Positions 1 to 7,754 are shown, numbered from the stretch's first letter. The stretch: 41,077 nt of DNA from Clostridiales bacterium (GCA_024697575.1 JAILFM010000015.1:1-41077); one strand, 5' to 3'. Notes: generated from the letters alone by a model not told the origin. Made by a program: numbers and translations.

Positions 1-47
1 TAAAACCTGAAAAGTTGTTTTTTGTGCATTTTTCGTTGTGCGCAATG

Positions 48-73
48 TACAAAATCACGCCTAAAATTTTGTA
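48..73. other. Short inverted repeat in AT-rich left-edge region
   Basis: A perfect 8-bp inverted repeat (tacaaaat / attttgta) with a 10-base loop lies in the AT-rich stretch before the first gene. It could be an operator or the remains of a terminator for a gene off the left edge, but no U-tract follows it. Nothing else is recognisable in bases 1-155. Confidence 0.25.
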
Positions 74-159
74 GGTTATTTTGATAATGGCGAGATAAGA
101 AAATTTCAAAAAAGCAAAAATTTTTTCAGCTTTTTTGTTTAAAACTCTTCAAAACTCTA

Positions 160-188
160 TTGAAATGCAACATTGTTTTTCATATAAT
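160..188 (+). promoter_or_regulatory. Sigma-70-type promoter for the ceramidase-like/DegT pair
   Basis: TTGAAA (160-165) and TATAAT (183-188) are separated by 17 bases, which predicts a start near 195 and a leader of about 60 bases before the ATG at 258. No other promoter is evident before the second gene, so both genes are probably transcribed from here. Confidence 0.65.
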
Positions 189-257
189 TATTGCCGATGA
201 ATAAAGGCGGCGTTGCGCTGCGATTGCACAATGCCGCCGGCAAGGAACGGAGATGAT

Positions 258-1550
258 ATGTTGAAGGCAGGAGCCGCAAAAACCGATATAACACCGCCGG
301 TCGGAACAGAACTGTTCGGTTACAGACCGGGGCTTGTTTCAACATCGGTTCATGATAAACTTGAATGCGCAGCATCTGTTTTTTCGGACGGCGAAACAAC
401 GCTTGTTTTAATCAGCGTAACAGTGTGCGAAATAAGAAATGATATAGCCTCGCTTATCAGGGAGAAATGCGCCGAGGAACTGAAACTTTCCAAAGAGAAT
501 ATTATACTCGCGGCGACTCATACGCACTGCGCCCCGAATGTCGCCGGCATGGAAGGATGGGGTGATGTCAATTTTGAATATCTGAATTCCATTCTTCTGC
601 CCGGATGCGTCAATGCTGTAAAAAATGCATTCGTCAGACTTGAAGATGTCAGTATGAGCATAGGTTTCTGTGAAAGCCTTGTCGGCATAAACCGGCGCGA
701 AATTTTCAGAGACGGCGGCATAGGTCTGGGGCAAAATCCTTGGGGCAGTATCGACAAAATCATGACCGCTGTTAAATTTAAAAGTGTGAAAAGCGGCGAA
801 TACCTTTTTCAGTTTATTCATTACGGCTGCCACGGCACGGCGTGCGGTGCCGGCACCGAAATAACAAGGGACTGGCAGGGCGTTATGCAGGATATTGCCG
901 AAAAAGAAACCGGCGCGATGACGATATTCCTCAACGGAGCCGAAGGCGACGTCGGTCCGAGACTGACGAACGGTCAGACGGTCGGCGATATCGGCTATGT
1001 TGAAAGGCTCGGCGCCGTAGCGGGGAGCGACGCACTGAAAGCGCTCTCAAACGCGGTGACCGCTTCTTCCCCCGATATCTCCTTGTTAACCGGAATGATT
1101 AAAATTCCTTATAAACCCCTGCCCTCTCTGAGTGAAGTTGAAGAAAGACTTTCAAAAATTGAAAATCCTCAGAATCTTATCAACTGTGAAAGGCTCACTT
1201 ACGCCGGACTTTGCGAAATCAGGGATTATCTCAAAGCAGGTAAAAACGACCGCGATGAGGAAATGACGATTGAAGAAAATATATTCAGAATCGGAAATGT
1301 TCTGTTTATCCCCTATCCGTATGAAATCTTCAGCGAAATTTCACTTCGTCTGAGGAAATATCTGCCGGAATTTATACCGCTCTGTCTTTCATGCGCAAAC
1401 GGCTCAAACGCATATCTGCCCAGCGAAGATCAGATTTGCCGCGGCGGGTATGAAGTTGACGTATTCAAAGCGGCGGGGCTTAAATCACTGCCGGACAATG
1501 CGGATCAGATACTGATTGAAAAAACAATGGAAATTATTGAAGGGAAATAA
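258..1550 (+). CDS. Neutral/alkaline ceramidase-family-like metalloenzyme (430 aa), substrate unknown
   Basis: The N-terminus AAKTDITPP, HTHCAPN (about residues 88-94), HYGCHG (188-193) and the late CANGSNAYLP...GGYE block match the N-terminal catalytic domain of the neutral ceramidase family, where the histidines bind zinc. In true ceramidases a catalytic Ser lies in the segment that here reads NGAEGDVGP (226-234); no Ser is present there. The protein also lacks a signal peptide, so it is probably a cytoplasmic hydrolase with another substrate. The ORF track starts at 213, but the ATG at 258 follows a ggag Shine-Dalgarno and begins exactly at the conserved N-terminus. It is followed after 4 bases by a DegT aminotransferase, so the two are probably co-transcribed. 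Confidence 0.75.
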   Translation: MLKAGAAKTDITPPVGTELFGYRPGLVSTSVHDKLECAASVFSDGETTLVLISVTVCEIRNDIASLIREKCAEELKLSKENIILAATHTHCAPNVAGMEGWGDVNFEYLNSILLPGCVNAVKNAFVRLEDVSMSIGFCESLVGINRREIFRDGGIGLGQNPWGSIDKIMTAVKFKSVKSGEYLFQFIHYGCHGTACGAGTEITRDWQGVMQDIAEKETGAMTIFLNGAEGDVGPRLTNGQTVGDIGYVERLGAVAGSDALKALSNAVTASSPDISLLTGMIKIPYKPLPSLSEVEERLSKIENPQNLINCERLTYAGLCEIRDYLKAGKNDRDEEMTIEENIFRIGNVLFIPYPYEIFSEISLRLRKYLPEFIPLCLSCANGSNAYLPSEDQICRGGYEVDVFKAAGLKSLPDNADQILIEKTMEIIEGK

Positions 1551-1554
1551 ATCT

Positions 1555-2724
1555 ATGTACAGAATAGGTAAAGAAGAAATTGACGCCGTCGCAAAGGTCA
1601 TTAACAGCGGCGAGCTTTTCAAAATCAACAACGGTTCCCACGAGTGCATGTATTTTGAAGAGGAGTTTAAAGAAAAAATCGGCTCAAAGCACGCAATTCT
1701 CATGACAAGCGGCGCCGCCGCCATTGAAAGCGGACTCGCCGCCATGGGCATAGGACCGGGGGACGAGGTAATCATACCGGCATACACCTACATTGCCACG
1801 GCAATGGCGGTTCTGGGTACGGGAGCAATCCCCGTTGTCGCCGACGTTGACGAAACGCTGACGCTTGACCCCGATGATTTTAAAAGAAGAATCAGCCCCG
1901 CTACTAAGGCGGTAATTCCCGTTCACATCATGGGCTTTCCGTCAAATATGGCAAGAATTACGGAGATCGCAAAAGAAAACAGCATTCTTGTTCTGGAGGA
2001 TGCCTGCCAGGCGGACGGCGGCTCATTCGGTGGCAGAAGGCTCGGAACATGGGGCAAAGCGGGCGCATTCAGTTTCAATTATTTTAAGATTATCACCGCC
2101 GGTGAGGGCGGAGCGCTTGTAACGGACAGTGACGAAGTATTTCACCGCGCGCTGATTTATCACGATTCCTCCGCTATCGCCTATTTCGGCGACCAGCTTA
2201 ACGGCGTTGATGAAGAGCAGTTTTGTGCAAGGGAATACAGAGTGTCGGAGATAACTGGCGCAATTATGCGAAAACAGCTTGAAAAGCTTGACGGCATTCT
2301 TGAAGACCTGAGAAAGAATAAAAAGCTTCTCTCTTCTCTCATAAGCGATAAATTCGCCCTTGCTCCGTCGCACGACATTGAAGGCGACTGCGGAACAACA
2401 ATCCCTCTGCGTTTTGACAGCGAAGAGGAAACATTGAAGGTTCAAAACGCCCTTGCTTCCAACGGCATCGATGCTGTCAGACCTTTCGACACCGGCAAGC
2501 ATGTTTACATCAACTGGACACCGATTGTCAACAAAAAAGGCGCTCTCAACCCGAAATACGATCCCTTCCTGTTTGAAAAAAACAAAGGTCTGAACACCGA
2601 CTATTCACCCGCTGCCTGCCCCAAAACGCTGAATTTGCTAAGGCGTACGCTCTATATCATCGTCAATCCGGATTGGAACGGGGAGCAGATAAAAGAACTT
2701 GCCGACAGAATAAAAGCAGTATAA
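1555..2724 (+). CDS. DegT/DnrJ/EryC1/StrS family PLP-dependent aminotransferase (389 aa)
   Basis: This is a sugar-aminotransferase-type enzyme that would use PLP to transaminate a keto-sugar or similar substrate. The N-terminal GSKHAILMTSGAAAIESG segment, the central EDACQADGG (Asp contacting PLP) and SFNYFKIITAGEGGALVTD, whose Lys is the likely Schiff-base residue, are diagnostic for the family. Length is normal. The track start at 1516 overlaps the upstream gene; the ATG at 1555 has a gaaggga Shine-Dalgarno and matches the usual N-terminus, 4 bases after the upstream stop. The partner gene is the ceramidase-like hydrolase, and the exact substrate cannot be read from sequence. A strong terminator follows. 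Confidence 0.85.
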   Translation: MYRIGKEEIDAVAKVINSGELFKINNGSHECMYFEEEFKEKIGSKHAILMTSGAAAIESGLAAMGIGPGDEVIIPAYTYIATAMAVLGTGAIPVVADVDETLTLDPDDFKRRISPATKAVIPVHIMGFPSNMARITEIAKENSILVLEDACQADGGSFGGRRLGTWGKAGAFSFNYFKIITAGEGGALVTDSDEVFHRALIYHDSSAIAYFGDQLNGVDEEQFCAREYRVSEITGAIMRKQLEKLDGILEDLRKNKKLLSSLISDKFALAPSHDIEGDCGTTIPLRFDSEEETLKVQNALASNGIDAVRPFDTGKHVYINWTPIVNKKGALNPKYDPFLFEKNKGLNTDYSPAACPKTLNLLRRTLYIIVNPDWNGEQIKELADRIKAV

Positions 2725-2736
2725 AATGCATAAAAG

Positions 2737-2775
2737 CAGACCCGTGAGTCATTAACGCTCACGGGTCTGTTTTTA
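2737..2775. terminator. Intrinsic terminator between convergent genes
   Basis: A perfect 12-bp stem (cagacccgtgag / ctcacgggtctg, 2737-2748 and 2758-2769) has a 9-base loop and is followed by ttttt on the plus strand. An A-rich flank (ataaaa) on the left gives weaker activity for the opposing rlmH transcript. It ends the DegT transcript and abuts the rlmH stop. Confidence 0.9.
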
Positions 2776-3252
2776 TTTATGATATTTTGCGCCGCTTTGT
2801 ATCATGAACGCCCTGTAAACCTGTTCAAGCAGCATAACGCGGGCAAGCTGATGGGGAAATGTCATTTTGCCGAAAGAAAGTCTGTATTTGCCTGCGGCTT
2901 TTACCCGGTCTGACAGCCCGAACGAACCGCCGATGATAAAATCGATATTCGACGCACCGTCTGTCATAACCGAAGAAAGCAGCTTTGAAAAAGCTTCGCT
3001 GCTTTTTTCTTCACCCTCAATGCAAAGGGTAAATACAGCATCTCCCCTGTTTATTTTCGATATTATCCTCTCCCCCTCCTCTTCGAGGGCGGCGTTTATC
3101 TGCGCCGGGTTGGGGTTTTCGGGCAAACGGCAGGGCGTGAGTTCAATAATATTCAGTTTACAGAACGCTCCCAATCGTTTTTCATACTCCCTGCATGCGT
3201 TTCTTAAATAGTCCTCTTTAAGCTTTCCTACACAGATGATATTGACATTCAC
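2773..3252 (-). CDS. rlmH: 23S rRNA (pseudouridine1915-N3)-methyltransferase RlmH (159 aa)
   Basis: RlmH is a SPOUT-class, SAM-dependent methyltransferase that modifies pseudouridine 1915 in helix 69 of 23S rRNA. The protein has the family length and hallmarks: N-terminal MNVNIICVGKLKE, the SAM-site segment FIIGGSFGLSDRVK, and the C-terminal FPHQLARVMLLEQVYRA with the terminal GAKYHK. Its start overlaps the stop of the upstream WalJ-like gene by 4 bases (ATGA), indicating translational coupling. The pairing of a WalJ/YycJ-type hydrolase with rlmH is familiar in Firmicutes chromosomes. Confidence 0.95.
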   Translation of the reverse strand: MNVNIICVGKLKEDYLRNACREYEKRLGAFCKLNIIELTPCRLPENPNPAQINAALEEEGERIISKINRGDAVFTLCIEGEEKSSEAFSKLLSSVMTDGASNIDFIIGGSFGLSDRVKAAGKYRLSFGKMTFPHQLARVMLLEQVYRAFMIQSGAKYHK

Positions 3253-4013
3253 GGCTTTGCTACCTCTAACAGATAGTCCGTCCCCTCTTTTGCTCCGCGC
3301 TCTTCAAGGGCGTTTCTTGTTGTTTCGCGGGCAAGTGGGGGCAGATTGTTTTCACGGCTCAGATGCCCTAAGATGATTCTTTTTGTGCCGCAGGCAATAA
3401 GTTCGGACGCAAACTCGGCGCACGCATCATTTGATAAATGGCCTTTGTCTGAAAGGATTCTTCTTTTAAGAAAAGGCGGATAACCGCCGATTTTAAGAAG
3501 ATTGACATCATGATTTGATTCAAGAAGAACCTCGCTGCTGCCGGAAACGGAATTTTTCACTTTGTCCGGCACAAAGCCGAGGTCGGTGCACACGCTGTAT
3601 TTTGCTCCCGATAAAAGGGTAACGGTGTATCCGGTCGGCTCTGCGGCGTCGTGGCTGATTTCAAAGGGCTTTATAAACATATCTCTTTCTTCAATGCCGC
3701 CGGGCATAAGCTGCATAACCTTCATGCCGGGTTTAAAACAGCCCGCTGTGTTCATACCCTGTAAAGTGCCGAGCGAAGCGTAAACGGGCACATTGTATTT
3801 TGAAGCAAAAACCTTGATTCCCGCAATATGGTCGGAATGTTCGTGGGTGACAAAAACCGCGCTGATACCGCGCGGGTCAACGCCGACAGCTTTCAGAGCG
3901 TTCTCTGTTTTGCGGCAGGTTACGCCTATGTCAATGAGTATGCCGCCTTTTTCGTCGCCGATGAAAGTGCAGTTGCCGCTGCTGGATGAAAATAAAGGAC
4001 ATAATTTAATCAT
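3249..4013 (-). CDS. MBL-fold metallo-hydrolase, WalJ/YycJ-like (254 aa)
   Basis: This is a metallo-beta-lactamase-fold hydrolase of the WalJ/YycJ type, a family proposed to act as an exonuclease or phosphodiesterase linked to cell wall and DNA metabolism. The zinc-binding THEHSDH motif is at about residues 56-62, with FEISHDA and a late ILGHLSRENN supplying further ligands; LFSSSSGNCTFIG at the N-terminus is typical. A Shine-Dalgarno agaggaa precedes the ATG. No walK/walR genes are nearby, so the Wal association is only by family. The only clear nearby control element is the murA terminator just upstream, so expression may depend on read-through or a weak promoter. Confidence 0.85.
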   Translation of the reverse strand: MIKLCPLFSSSSGNCTFIGDEKGGILIDIGVTCRKTENALKAVGVDPRGISAVFVTHEHSDHIAGIKVFASKYNVPVYASLGTLQGMNTAGCFKPGMKVMQLMPGGIEERDMFIKPFEISHDAAEPTGYTVTLLSGAKYSVCTDLGFVPDKVKNSVSGSSEVLLESNHDVNLLKIGGYPPFLKRRILSDKGHLSNDACAEFASELIACGTKRIILGHLSRENNLPPLARETTRNALEERGAKEGTDYLLEVAKP

Positions 4014-4030
4014 AATTCCTCTTATCTCAT

Positions 4031-4063
4031 AAAAACAGACCCCGTTTTCTCCGAACCGGGGTC
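4031..4063 (-). terminator. Intrinsic terminator of murA
   Basis: Read on the minus strand, the cggggtc-family stem (4038-4044 with 4057-4063, 7 bp, GC-rich) is followed by a U-run (complement of aaaaa at 4031-4035). It lies between the murA stop and the WalJ-like start, separating murA from the downstream pair. Confidence 0.85.
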
Positions 4064-4103
4064 ATAAACGATATTTGTGTTTATTATTCACTATATTTTT
4101 CGA

Positions 4104-5393
4104 TTAAAGAGCCTTCGCTGCCGAACCGTCCGGGCAGTAAAGACGGCGTATATCCGCTCCGAGTTCACCGAATTTACCCACGACATCTTCATACCCTCTG
4201 TCAATATGAAGAATATCCGAAATCTCGGTTTTGCCCGTTGCGGCAAGACCCGCTATTATCATCGCGGCGCCCGCTCTTAAATCATCAGCTCTGACGGAGG
4301 CGCCTTTAAGCTGTTCAATACCGTTTATTATGGCAGTCCTGCCCTCCACGGTGATATCCGCTCCCATACGCATTAGCTGTTCGGTGTAGCGGAAACGGTT
4401 TGTCCATATGCTTTCACTGATAACACTCTGACCGTCGGCAAGCGAAAGCAGCACTGCCATTTGCGGCTGCATATCGGTGGGGAAACCCGGGTGAGGCATT
4501 GTCTTGATATTGCATTTGCCGGGGCGTCTGTCAAGCCTGACACGGACGGAATCATCATTTTCGTCAACAGCGGCGCCGCACTCGACGAGCTTGGCGGTTA
4601 TCGGCTCAAGGTGCTTGGGGATAACATTTTTTATCAGAACATCGCCCCTTGTAGCCGCCGCGGCGACCATAAAGGTACCCGCCTCAATCTGGTCCGGTAT
4701 TATGGAATAGTTGCACCCGTGCATATGCTCAACACCGCGGATTTTAATAACATCCGTACCCGCGCCCCTGACATCGGCACCCATGGAGTTAAGGAAGTTG
4801 GCAAGGTCAACAATGTGGGGCTCTTTGGCTGCCTGCTCAATAACGGTTGTACCCTGCGCCCTGACGGCGGCAAGCATGATATTGGCAGTGGCTCCCACGG
4901 ACACAACATCAAGGTATATACCCGTGCCGCGCATCTTGTCACACCTGACGTCGACAGTCGCTTTATCCTCGGCGGAAACCTTTGCGCCGAGCAGTTCAAA
5001 ACCCTTGATATGCTGGTCTATGGGTCTTGGCCCGAGGTAGCAGCCGCCGGGCATAGCGACATTCGCTCGCCCGAAGCGCCCGAGCAGCGCTCCGATGAAA
5101 TAATATGACGCGCGAAGGTGCGTTGTTATACTGTCGGGTATTGTGTAAAGATTGACGCGCCTTGCGTCAATATAAAGAGTGCTGCTGTTGATAAGCTTAA
5201 CGTCGGCGCCGATATATTCAAGCGCCTTTATAATATATGAAATATCACTTATTGAAGTGGGAAGATTTTCGATAACGCATATATCCTGCGACAAAACCGT
5301 TGCCGGTATGATGGCAAGAGCAGCGTTTTTAGCGCCGCTGACCGCAACCTCGCCGGTAAGGCGTCTGCCGCCGTTAATAACAAATTTTTCCAA
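4104..5393 (-). CDS. murA: UDP-N-acetylglucosamine 1-carboxyvinyltransferase MurA (429 aa)
   Basis: MurA transfers enolpyruvate from PEP to UDP-GlcNAc, the first committed step of peptidoglycan precursor synthesis in the cytoplasm. The N-terminal GGRRLTGEVAVSGAKNAAL contains the conserved Lys-Asn pair. The catalytic Cys is present at residue 118 in PGGCYLGPRPID, so the enzyme would be expected to be fosfomycin-sensitive. Length is standard. Many Clostridia carry two murA paralogues; which one this is cannot be decided here. It appears monocistronic, with an extended -10 promoter upstream and a good terminator downstream. Confidence 0.97.
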   Translation of the reverse strand: MEKFVINGGRRLTGEVAVSGAKNAALAIIPATVLSQDICVIENLPTSISDISYIIKALEYIGADVKLINSSTLYIDARRVNLYTIPDSITTHLRASYYFIGALLGRFGRANVAMPGGCYLGPRPIDQHIKGFELLGAKVSAEDKATVDVRCDKMRGTGIYLDVVSVGATANIMLAAVRAQGTTVIEQAAKEPHIVDLANFLNSMGADVRGAGTDVIKIRGVEHMHGCNYSIIPDQIEAGTFMVAAAATRGDVLIKNVIPKHLEPITAKLVECGAAVDENDDSVRVRLDRRPGKCNIKTMPHPGFPTDMQPQMAVLLSLADGQSVISESIWTNRFRYTEQLMRMGADITVEGRTAIINGIEQLKGASVRADDLRAGAAMIIAGLAATGKTEISDILHIDRGYEDVVGKFGELGADIRRLYCPDGSAAKAL

Positions 5394-5437
5394 AGTCCAA
5401 CGCCTCTTTTTACATTATTCGCGTGCAAAGACGATTA

Positions 5438-5446
5438 ATTATAACA
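5438..5446 (-). promoter_or_regulatory. Probable extended -10 promoter of murA
   Basis: On the minus strand the sequence reads TGtTATAAT, an extended -10 element, about 45 bases before the murA ATG. No good -35 sits at the expected distance, which is common with extended -10 promoters. Confidence 0.5.
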
Positions 5447-5635
5447 CAGAGAAAATGAAAATAAAAGTGACAACGGCTGTTTTTTAAATATTTTTTGAAA
5501 TTTTCCCAAAGTAAATTCCACAGTGGAGTTAAGAAGTGAAATTTAGGGAATTAACGTTTTTTTGAAATTTTAAAATCCCGTTTGCCGTTTTTAAAAAGAA
5601 TTTTCATTGTTAATCCGCAAAATTTCACAAAAGCA

Positions 5636-5664
5636 TTGACAAAACGGATTTAACGGCGTATATT
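5636..5664 (+). promoter_or_regulatory. lexA promoter
   Basis: A consensus -35 TTGACA (5636-5641), a 17-base spacer and TATATT (5659-5664) predict a transcription start near 5671, exactly where the operator palindrome begins. Confidence 0.85.
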
Positions 5665-5671
5665 TTTAACA

Positions 5672-5683
5672 GGACATATGTCC
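5672..5683. promoter_or_regulatory. Probable LexA operator (variant SOS box) at the lexA start site
   Basis: GGACATATGTCC is a perfect 12-base palindrome immediately after the -10 element. It differs from the Gram-positive SOS box core GAACATATGTTC by one symmetric substitution in each half. Its position over the transcription start fits negative autoregulation of lexA. Binding itself is inferred. Confidence 0.7.
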
Positions 5684-5706
5684 CATTAATGTGAAGGAAG
5701 CGTTTT

Positions 5707-6351
5707 ATGAAGCCTGTTAATGAAGAATTTTTCGGTTTAATAGAAAATTTCATACGCGACTACAAATCGGAATTCGACCGCTCGCCGTCTGTTCGGGAAA
5801 TCGGCTCGGCACTGAATATTCCAAAGTCAACCGCAGGGCGCTACCTTGCTATGCTGAAGGAACGCGGAGTGATTGACTATGACGGTCCCCGCAGTATAAA
5901 GACAATTGAAGAAACGCGAGCCGGCGGGGCGTTAAGCCTTGTCATGATAGGCGAAACCGTGTCATGCGGAGCACCGAAAGAAAGCGAAGGAACGTTTCGC
6001 GAATATGTCAGGCTGCCCGGCGCAATCTTCGGCAAAGGCGAAATGTTTATGCTGACAGCCGACGGCGATTCAATGATTAACGCCGGCATAAACAGCGGCG
6101 ATATGCTGATTTTAAAAAGAGAAAGCACCGCTCGCAACGGGCAGATTGTTCTCGCGTATGACCCGGAGTCACAGGGCATAACCCTCAAGCGCTTTTTCAG
6201 GGACGAAAAAAACAGAGAAATCATCCTTCACCCCGAAAATCCCGATCTTGAAGACATAAGGCTTAAAAATGTTCAGATTCAGGGCGTTCTTGTGAGCGTA
6301 ATCAAAAGAAGCGACAGCCTTGAAACAACCTATCCCCAAGGGTGGCGTTAA
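5707..6351 (+). CDS. lexA: LexA SOS repressor / S24 autoprotease (214 aa)
   Basis: LexA represses DNA-damage genes and is inactivated by RecA-stimulated self-cleavage. Residues 1-65 form the winged helix-turn-helix (SPSVREIGSALNIPKSTAGRYL). The C-terminal S24 domain carries the nucleophile Ser122 (ADGDSM) and the general base Lys161 (ITLKRFF). The cleavage pair is Cys87-Gly88 (ETVSCGAP), not the Ala-Gly usual in LexA; Cys-Gly is the pair in E. coli UmuD. Cleavage site to Ser is 35 residues, the same as in E. coli LexA. A gaaggaag Shine-Dalgarno precedes the ATG. The operator palindrome upstream indicates autoregulation, and the 88-aa gene 32 bases downstream is probably co-transcribed. Confidence 0.93.
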   Translation: MKPVNEEFFGLIENFIRDYKSEFDRSPSVREIGSALNIPKSTAGRYLAMLKERGVIDYDGPRSIKTIEETRAGGALSLVMIGETVSCGAPKESEGTFREYVRLPGAIFGKGEMFMLTADGDSMINAGINSGDMLILKRESTARNGQIVLAYDPESQGITLKRFFRDEKNREIILHPENPDLEDIRLKNVQIQGVLVSVIKRSDSLETTYPQGWR

Positions 6352-6383
6352 GGCAAATAAATTGAAATATTAAAGGTGAAAAA

Positions 6384-6650
6384 ATGGCTAACGGATATCG
6401 GAAAGAATATGTCGACGCCTATGTTTTTCAGACCAGAGACGGCGTAAAATCGCTCAGGTTCATCATTTTGCCCGACGGCAGAAAGGTTGAAATTGACAAG
6501 GTTATCGACAAGAAAAAAGCCCCGCTGACAAGAGTCGGCTGCACCGGAGTGCGCTACACGGTGCTCATTAATCAACGGGAAAAATATATCTATGAGGACG
6601 ACACCGGCTGGTTTGTGGAAGCGTTCGGCTACGACGATTCGCCGTGCTGA
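6384..6650 (+). CDS. Small conserved-looking protein of unknown function downstream of lexA (88 aa)
   Basis: I do not recognise a family. The start follows an aaaggtg Shine-Dalgarno and lies 32 bases after the lexA stop on the same strand with no terminator between, so it is likely expressed with lexA and DNA-damage inducible. The protein is predicted to be soluble, with no signal or membrane segment. It is rich in charged and aromatic residues, shows beta-strand-like alternation (SLRFIILPDGRKVEIDKV; YTVLINQREKYIYEDD) and ends in an acidic tail with a terminal Cys. It could be a small OB- or SH3-like accessory protein, but that is a guess from texture only. Confidence 0.7.
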   Translation: MANGYRKEYVDAYVFQTRDGVKSLRFIILPDGRKVEIDKVIDKKKAPLTRVGCTGVRYTVLINQREKYIYEDDTGWFVEAFGYDDSPC

Positions 6651-6661
6651 TAAAGATCTAA

Positions 6662-6821
6662 GGAAACGCTGATTAAATCGAAGTGTTTAGAACGGCGAGC
6701 AGGTTTTTCGACTGATGAAGTCGAAAAATCACAGAAATAATTTGTTTATTTCAAGATTTGAGACAAAATCAGGCGGAAAAGATGCCGCCGTTATGAGTGC
6801 GGCGATTTAATCAGCGTTTCC
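6662..6821. mobile_element. MITE-like inverted-repeat element, full-length copy A (160 bp)
   Basis: The element begins GGAAACGCTGATTAAATCG (6662-6680) and ends with its exact 19-base reverse complement (6803-6821). It is flanked on both sides by CTAA, a candidate 4-bp target duplication. Inside are a perfect 9-bp hairpin (tttttcgac / gtcgaaaaa, 6704-6712 and 6720-6728) and a gccgc...gcggc hairpin near the right end. There is no ORF. It fills the gap between two convergent genes, abutting the downstream permease stop. A second copy at 40937 differs at only three positions over the 141 visible bases, and two short derivatives lie at 18042 and 23553. Confidence 0.8.
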
Positions 6822-6826
6822 CTAAA

Positions 6827-7678
6827 TCACAAAACCACCAAAGCGACAGTGCCGGCAAAAGAAAGGGCGACGGCGGCAATCTCCTTTTTGCCCGGTTTAT
6901 TCGGCGTAAAAAAGCATATAATCGTTGACACTATCATAACGCCGCCGGTTATGAACGGACACTGAACCGATGCGGGCAGGTGGCTCAGCCCTATCAATGA
7001 CAGATAATTGCCGATTCTGGCAAGAATGCCGTAGCCGGATGAATAGGCGAGCGATTTTATGCTGAATTTTTGCTTCGGGTCCTTGTTAAGAAGAAGCCAA
7101 ACAGAGCAAATTGCAATACACAAAAGCGCAATCTGCGCAGAATAACCGGCGTCGCCGGCTTTCGGATAATCCGATTCGGTATAAAACTTTGAGATCACAC
7201 CGGACATACCGTTAAGTATAAAAATCCCGGCGTAATAAAGGATGCCGGAGCCTTTACCGTCCTTTTTAACGGTGAGAAACAGCGACACCGCAATCAGAAC
7301 AAAGCAGACAATTTTGCCCGCCGAAAGCTCTTCGCCCCAGAAAATTATCCCCGCCGCAAACGGCAGAGCCATACCGCCGAGCATGCTTATGACAGAATAT
7401 AGCGAAAGGTTGATTTTATCAAACGCTTTGATTGAACAAAAGACAAACAAAAGCGCATCCGCCGCGGCGGCAAGAGCCACAGCAAGCGAAAAAGGCGTAA
7501 ACTCAAACCTGAATTTATTGATAATAAGAAGAATAACAAGACCGACGGCATTCGCTTCAATGTTAAAGCGGATAACCGTGCGCGTTGAGGTGCCGTTCGC
7601 TTTTTGATAGCGTTCATTAAAAAAGAACATAAAGCTGAACATCACGACGGCAACCGTAACCAAACCGTAATAGAACAT
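6827..7678 (-). CDS. EamA/DMT-superfamily-like permease (about 283 aa)
   Basis: This is a multi-pass membrane protein with about ten hydrophobic segments, arranged as two five-helix halves as in drug/metabolite transporters. Typical features are AGIIFWGEELSAGKIVCFVLIAVSLFL (loop Glu followed by a helix) and a C-terminal KKEIAAVALSFAGTVALVVL. Substrate is unknown. The track start (7711) is a TTG only about 8 bases after the predicted transcription start; the ATG at 7678 begins directly with helix 1 and is preferred, though neither has a well-spaced Shine-Dalgarno. The stop lies 5 bases from the right end of the MITE-like element. Confidence 0.75.
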   Translation of the reverse strand: MFYYGLVTVAVVMFSFMFFFNERYQKANGTSTRTVIRFNIEANAVGLVILLIINKFRFEFTPFSLAVALAAAADALLFVFCSIKAFDKINLSLYSVISMLGGMALPFAAGIIFWGEELSAGKIVCFVLIAVSLFLTVKKDGKGSGILYYAGIFILNGMSGVISKFYTESDYPKAGDAGYSAQIALLCIAICSVWLLLNKDPKQKFSIKSLAYSSGYGILARIGNYLSLIGLSHLPASVQCPFITGGVMIVSTIICFFTPNKPGKKEIAAVALSFAGTVALVVL

Positions 7679-7725
7679 ATCAGAAACCGATGTTAAGCGT
7701 CCTTTCCGCAAATCTTTCGACGCGA

Positions 7726-7754
7726 ATTATATCACTGCGTAACCGGTCAGTCAA
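7726..7754 (-). promoter_or_regulatory. Promoter of the DMT-like permease
   Basis: On the minus strand TTGACT (7749-7754) and TATAAT (7726-7731) are separated by 17 bases. The start would be about 7719. Confidence 0.7.

Larger units (their letters stand above)
5394..5706. other. AT-rich divergent intergenic region, murA / lexA
   Basis: This 313-base gap holds the murA promoter (minus) and the lexA promoter and operator (plus). The central 5450-5630 is AT-rich with a small tccac-a-gtgga inverted repeat near 5519-5529. No ORF or RNA gene was recognised there. Confidence 0.6.

Noticed and set aside
4461-5108. 215-aa plus-strand ORF
   Set aside because: It is an antisense shadow of murA, whose motifs and catalytic Cys are clear.
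6704-6728. Element hairpin as a standard intrinsic terminator
   Set aside because: The T and A runs are within the stem rather than following it, so it is not a canonical terminator, although the whole element may still impede transcription.
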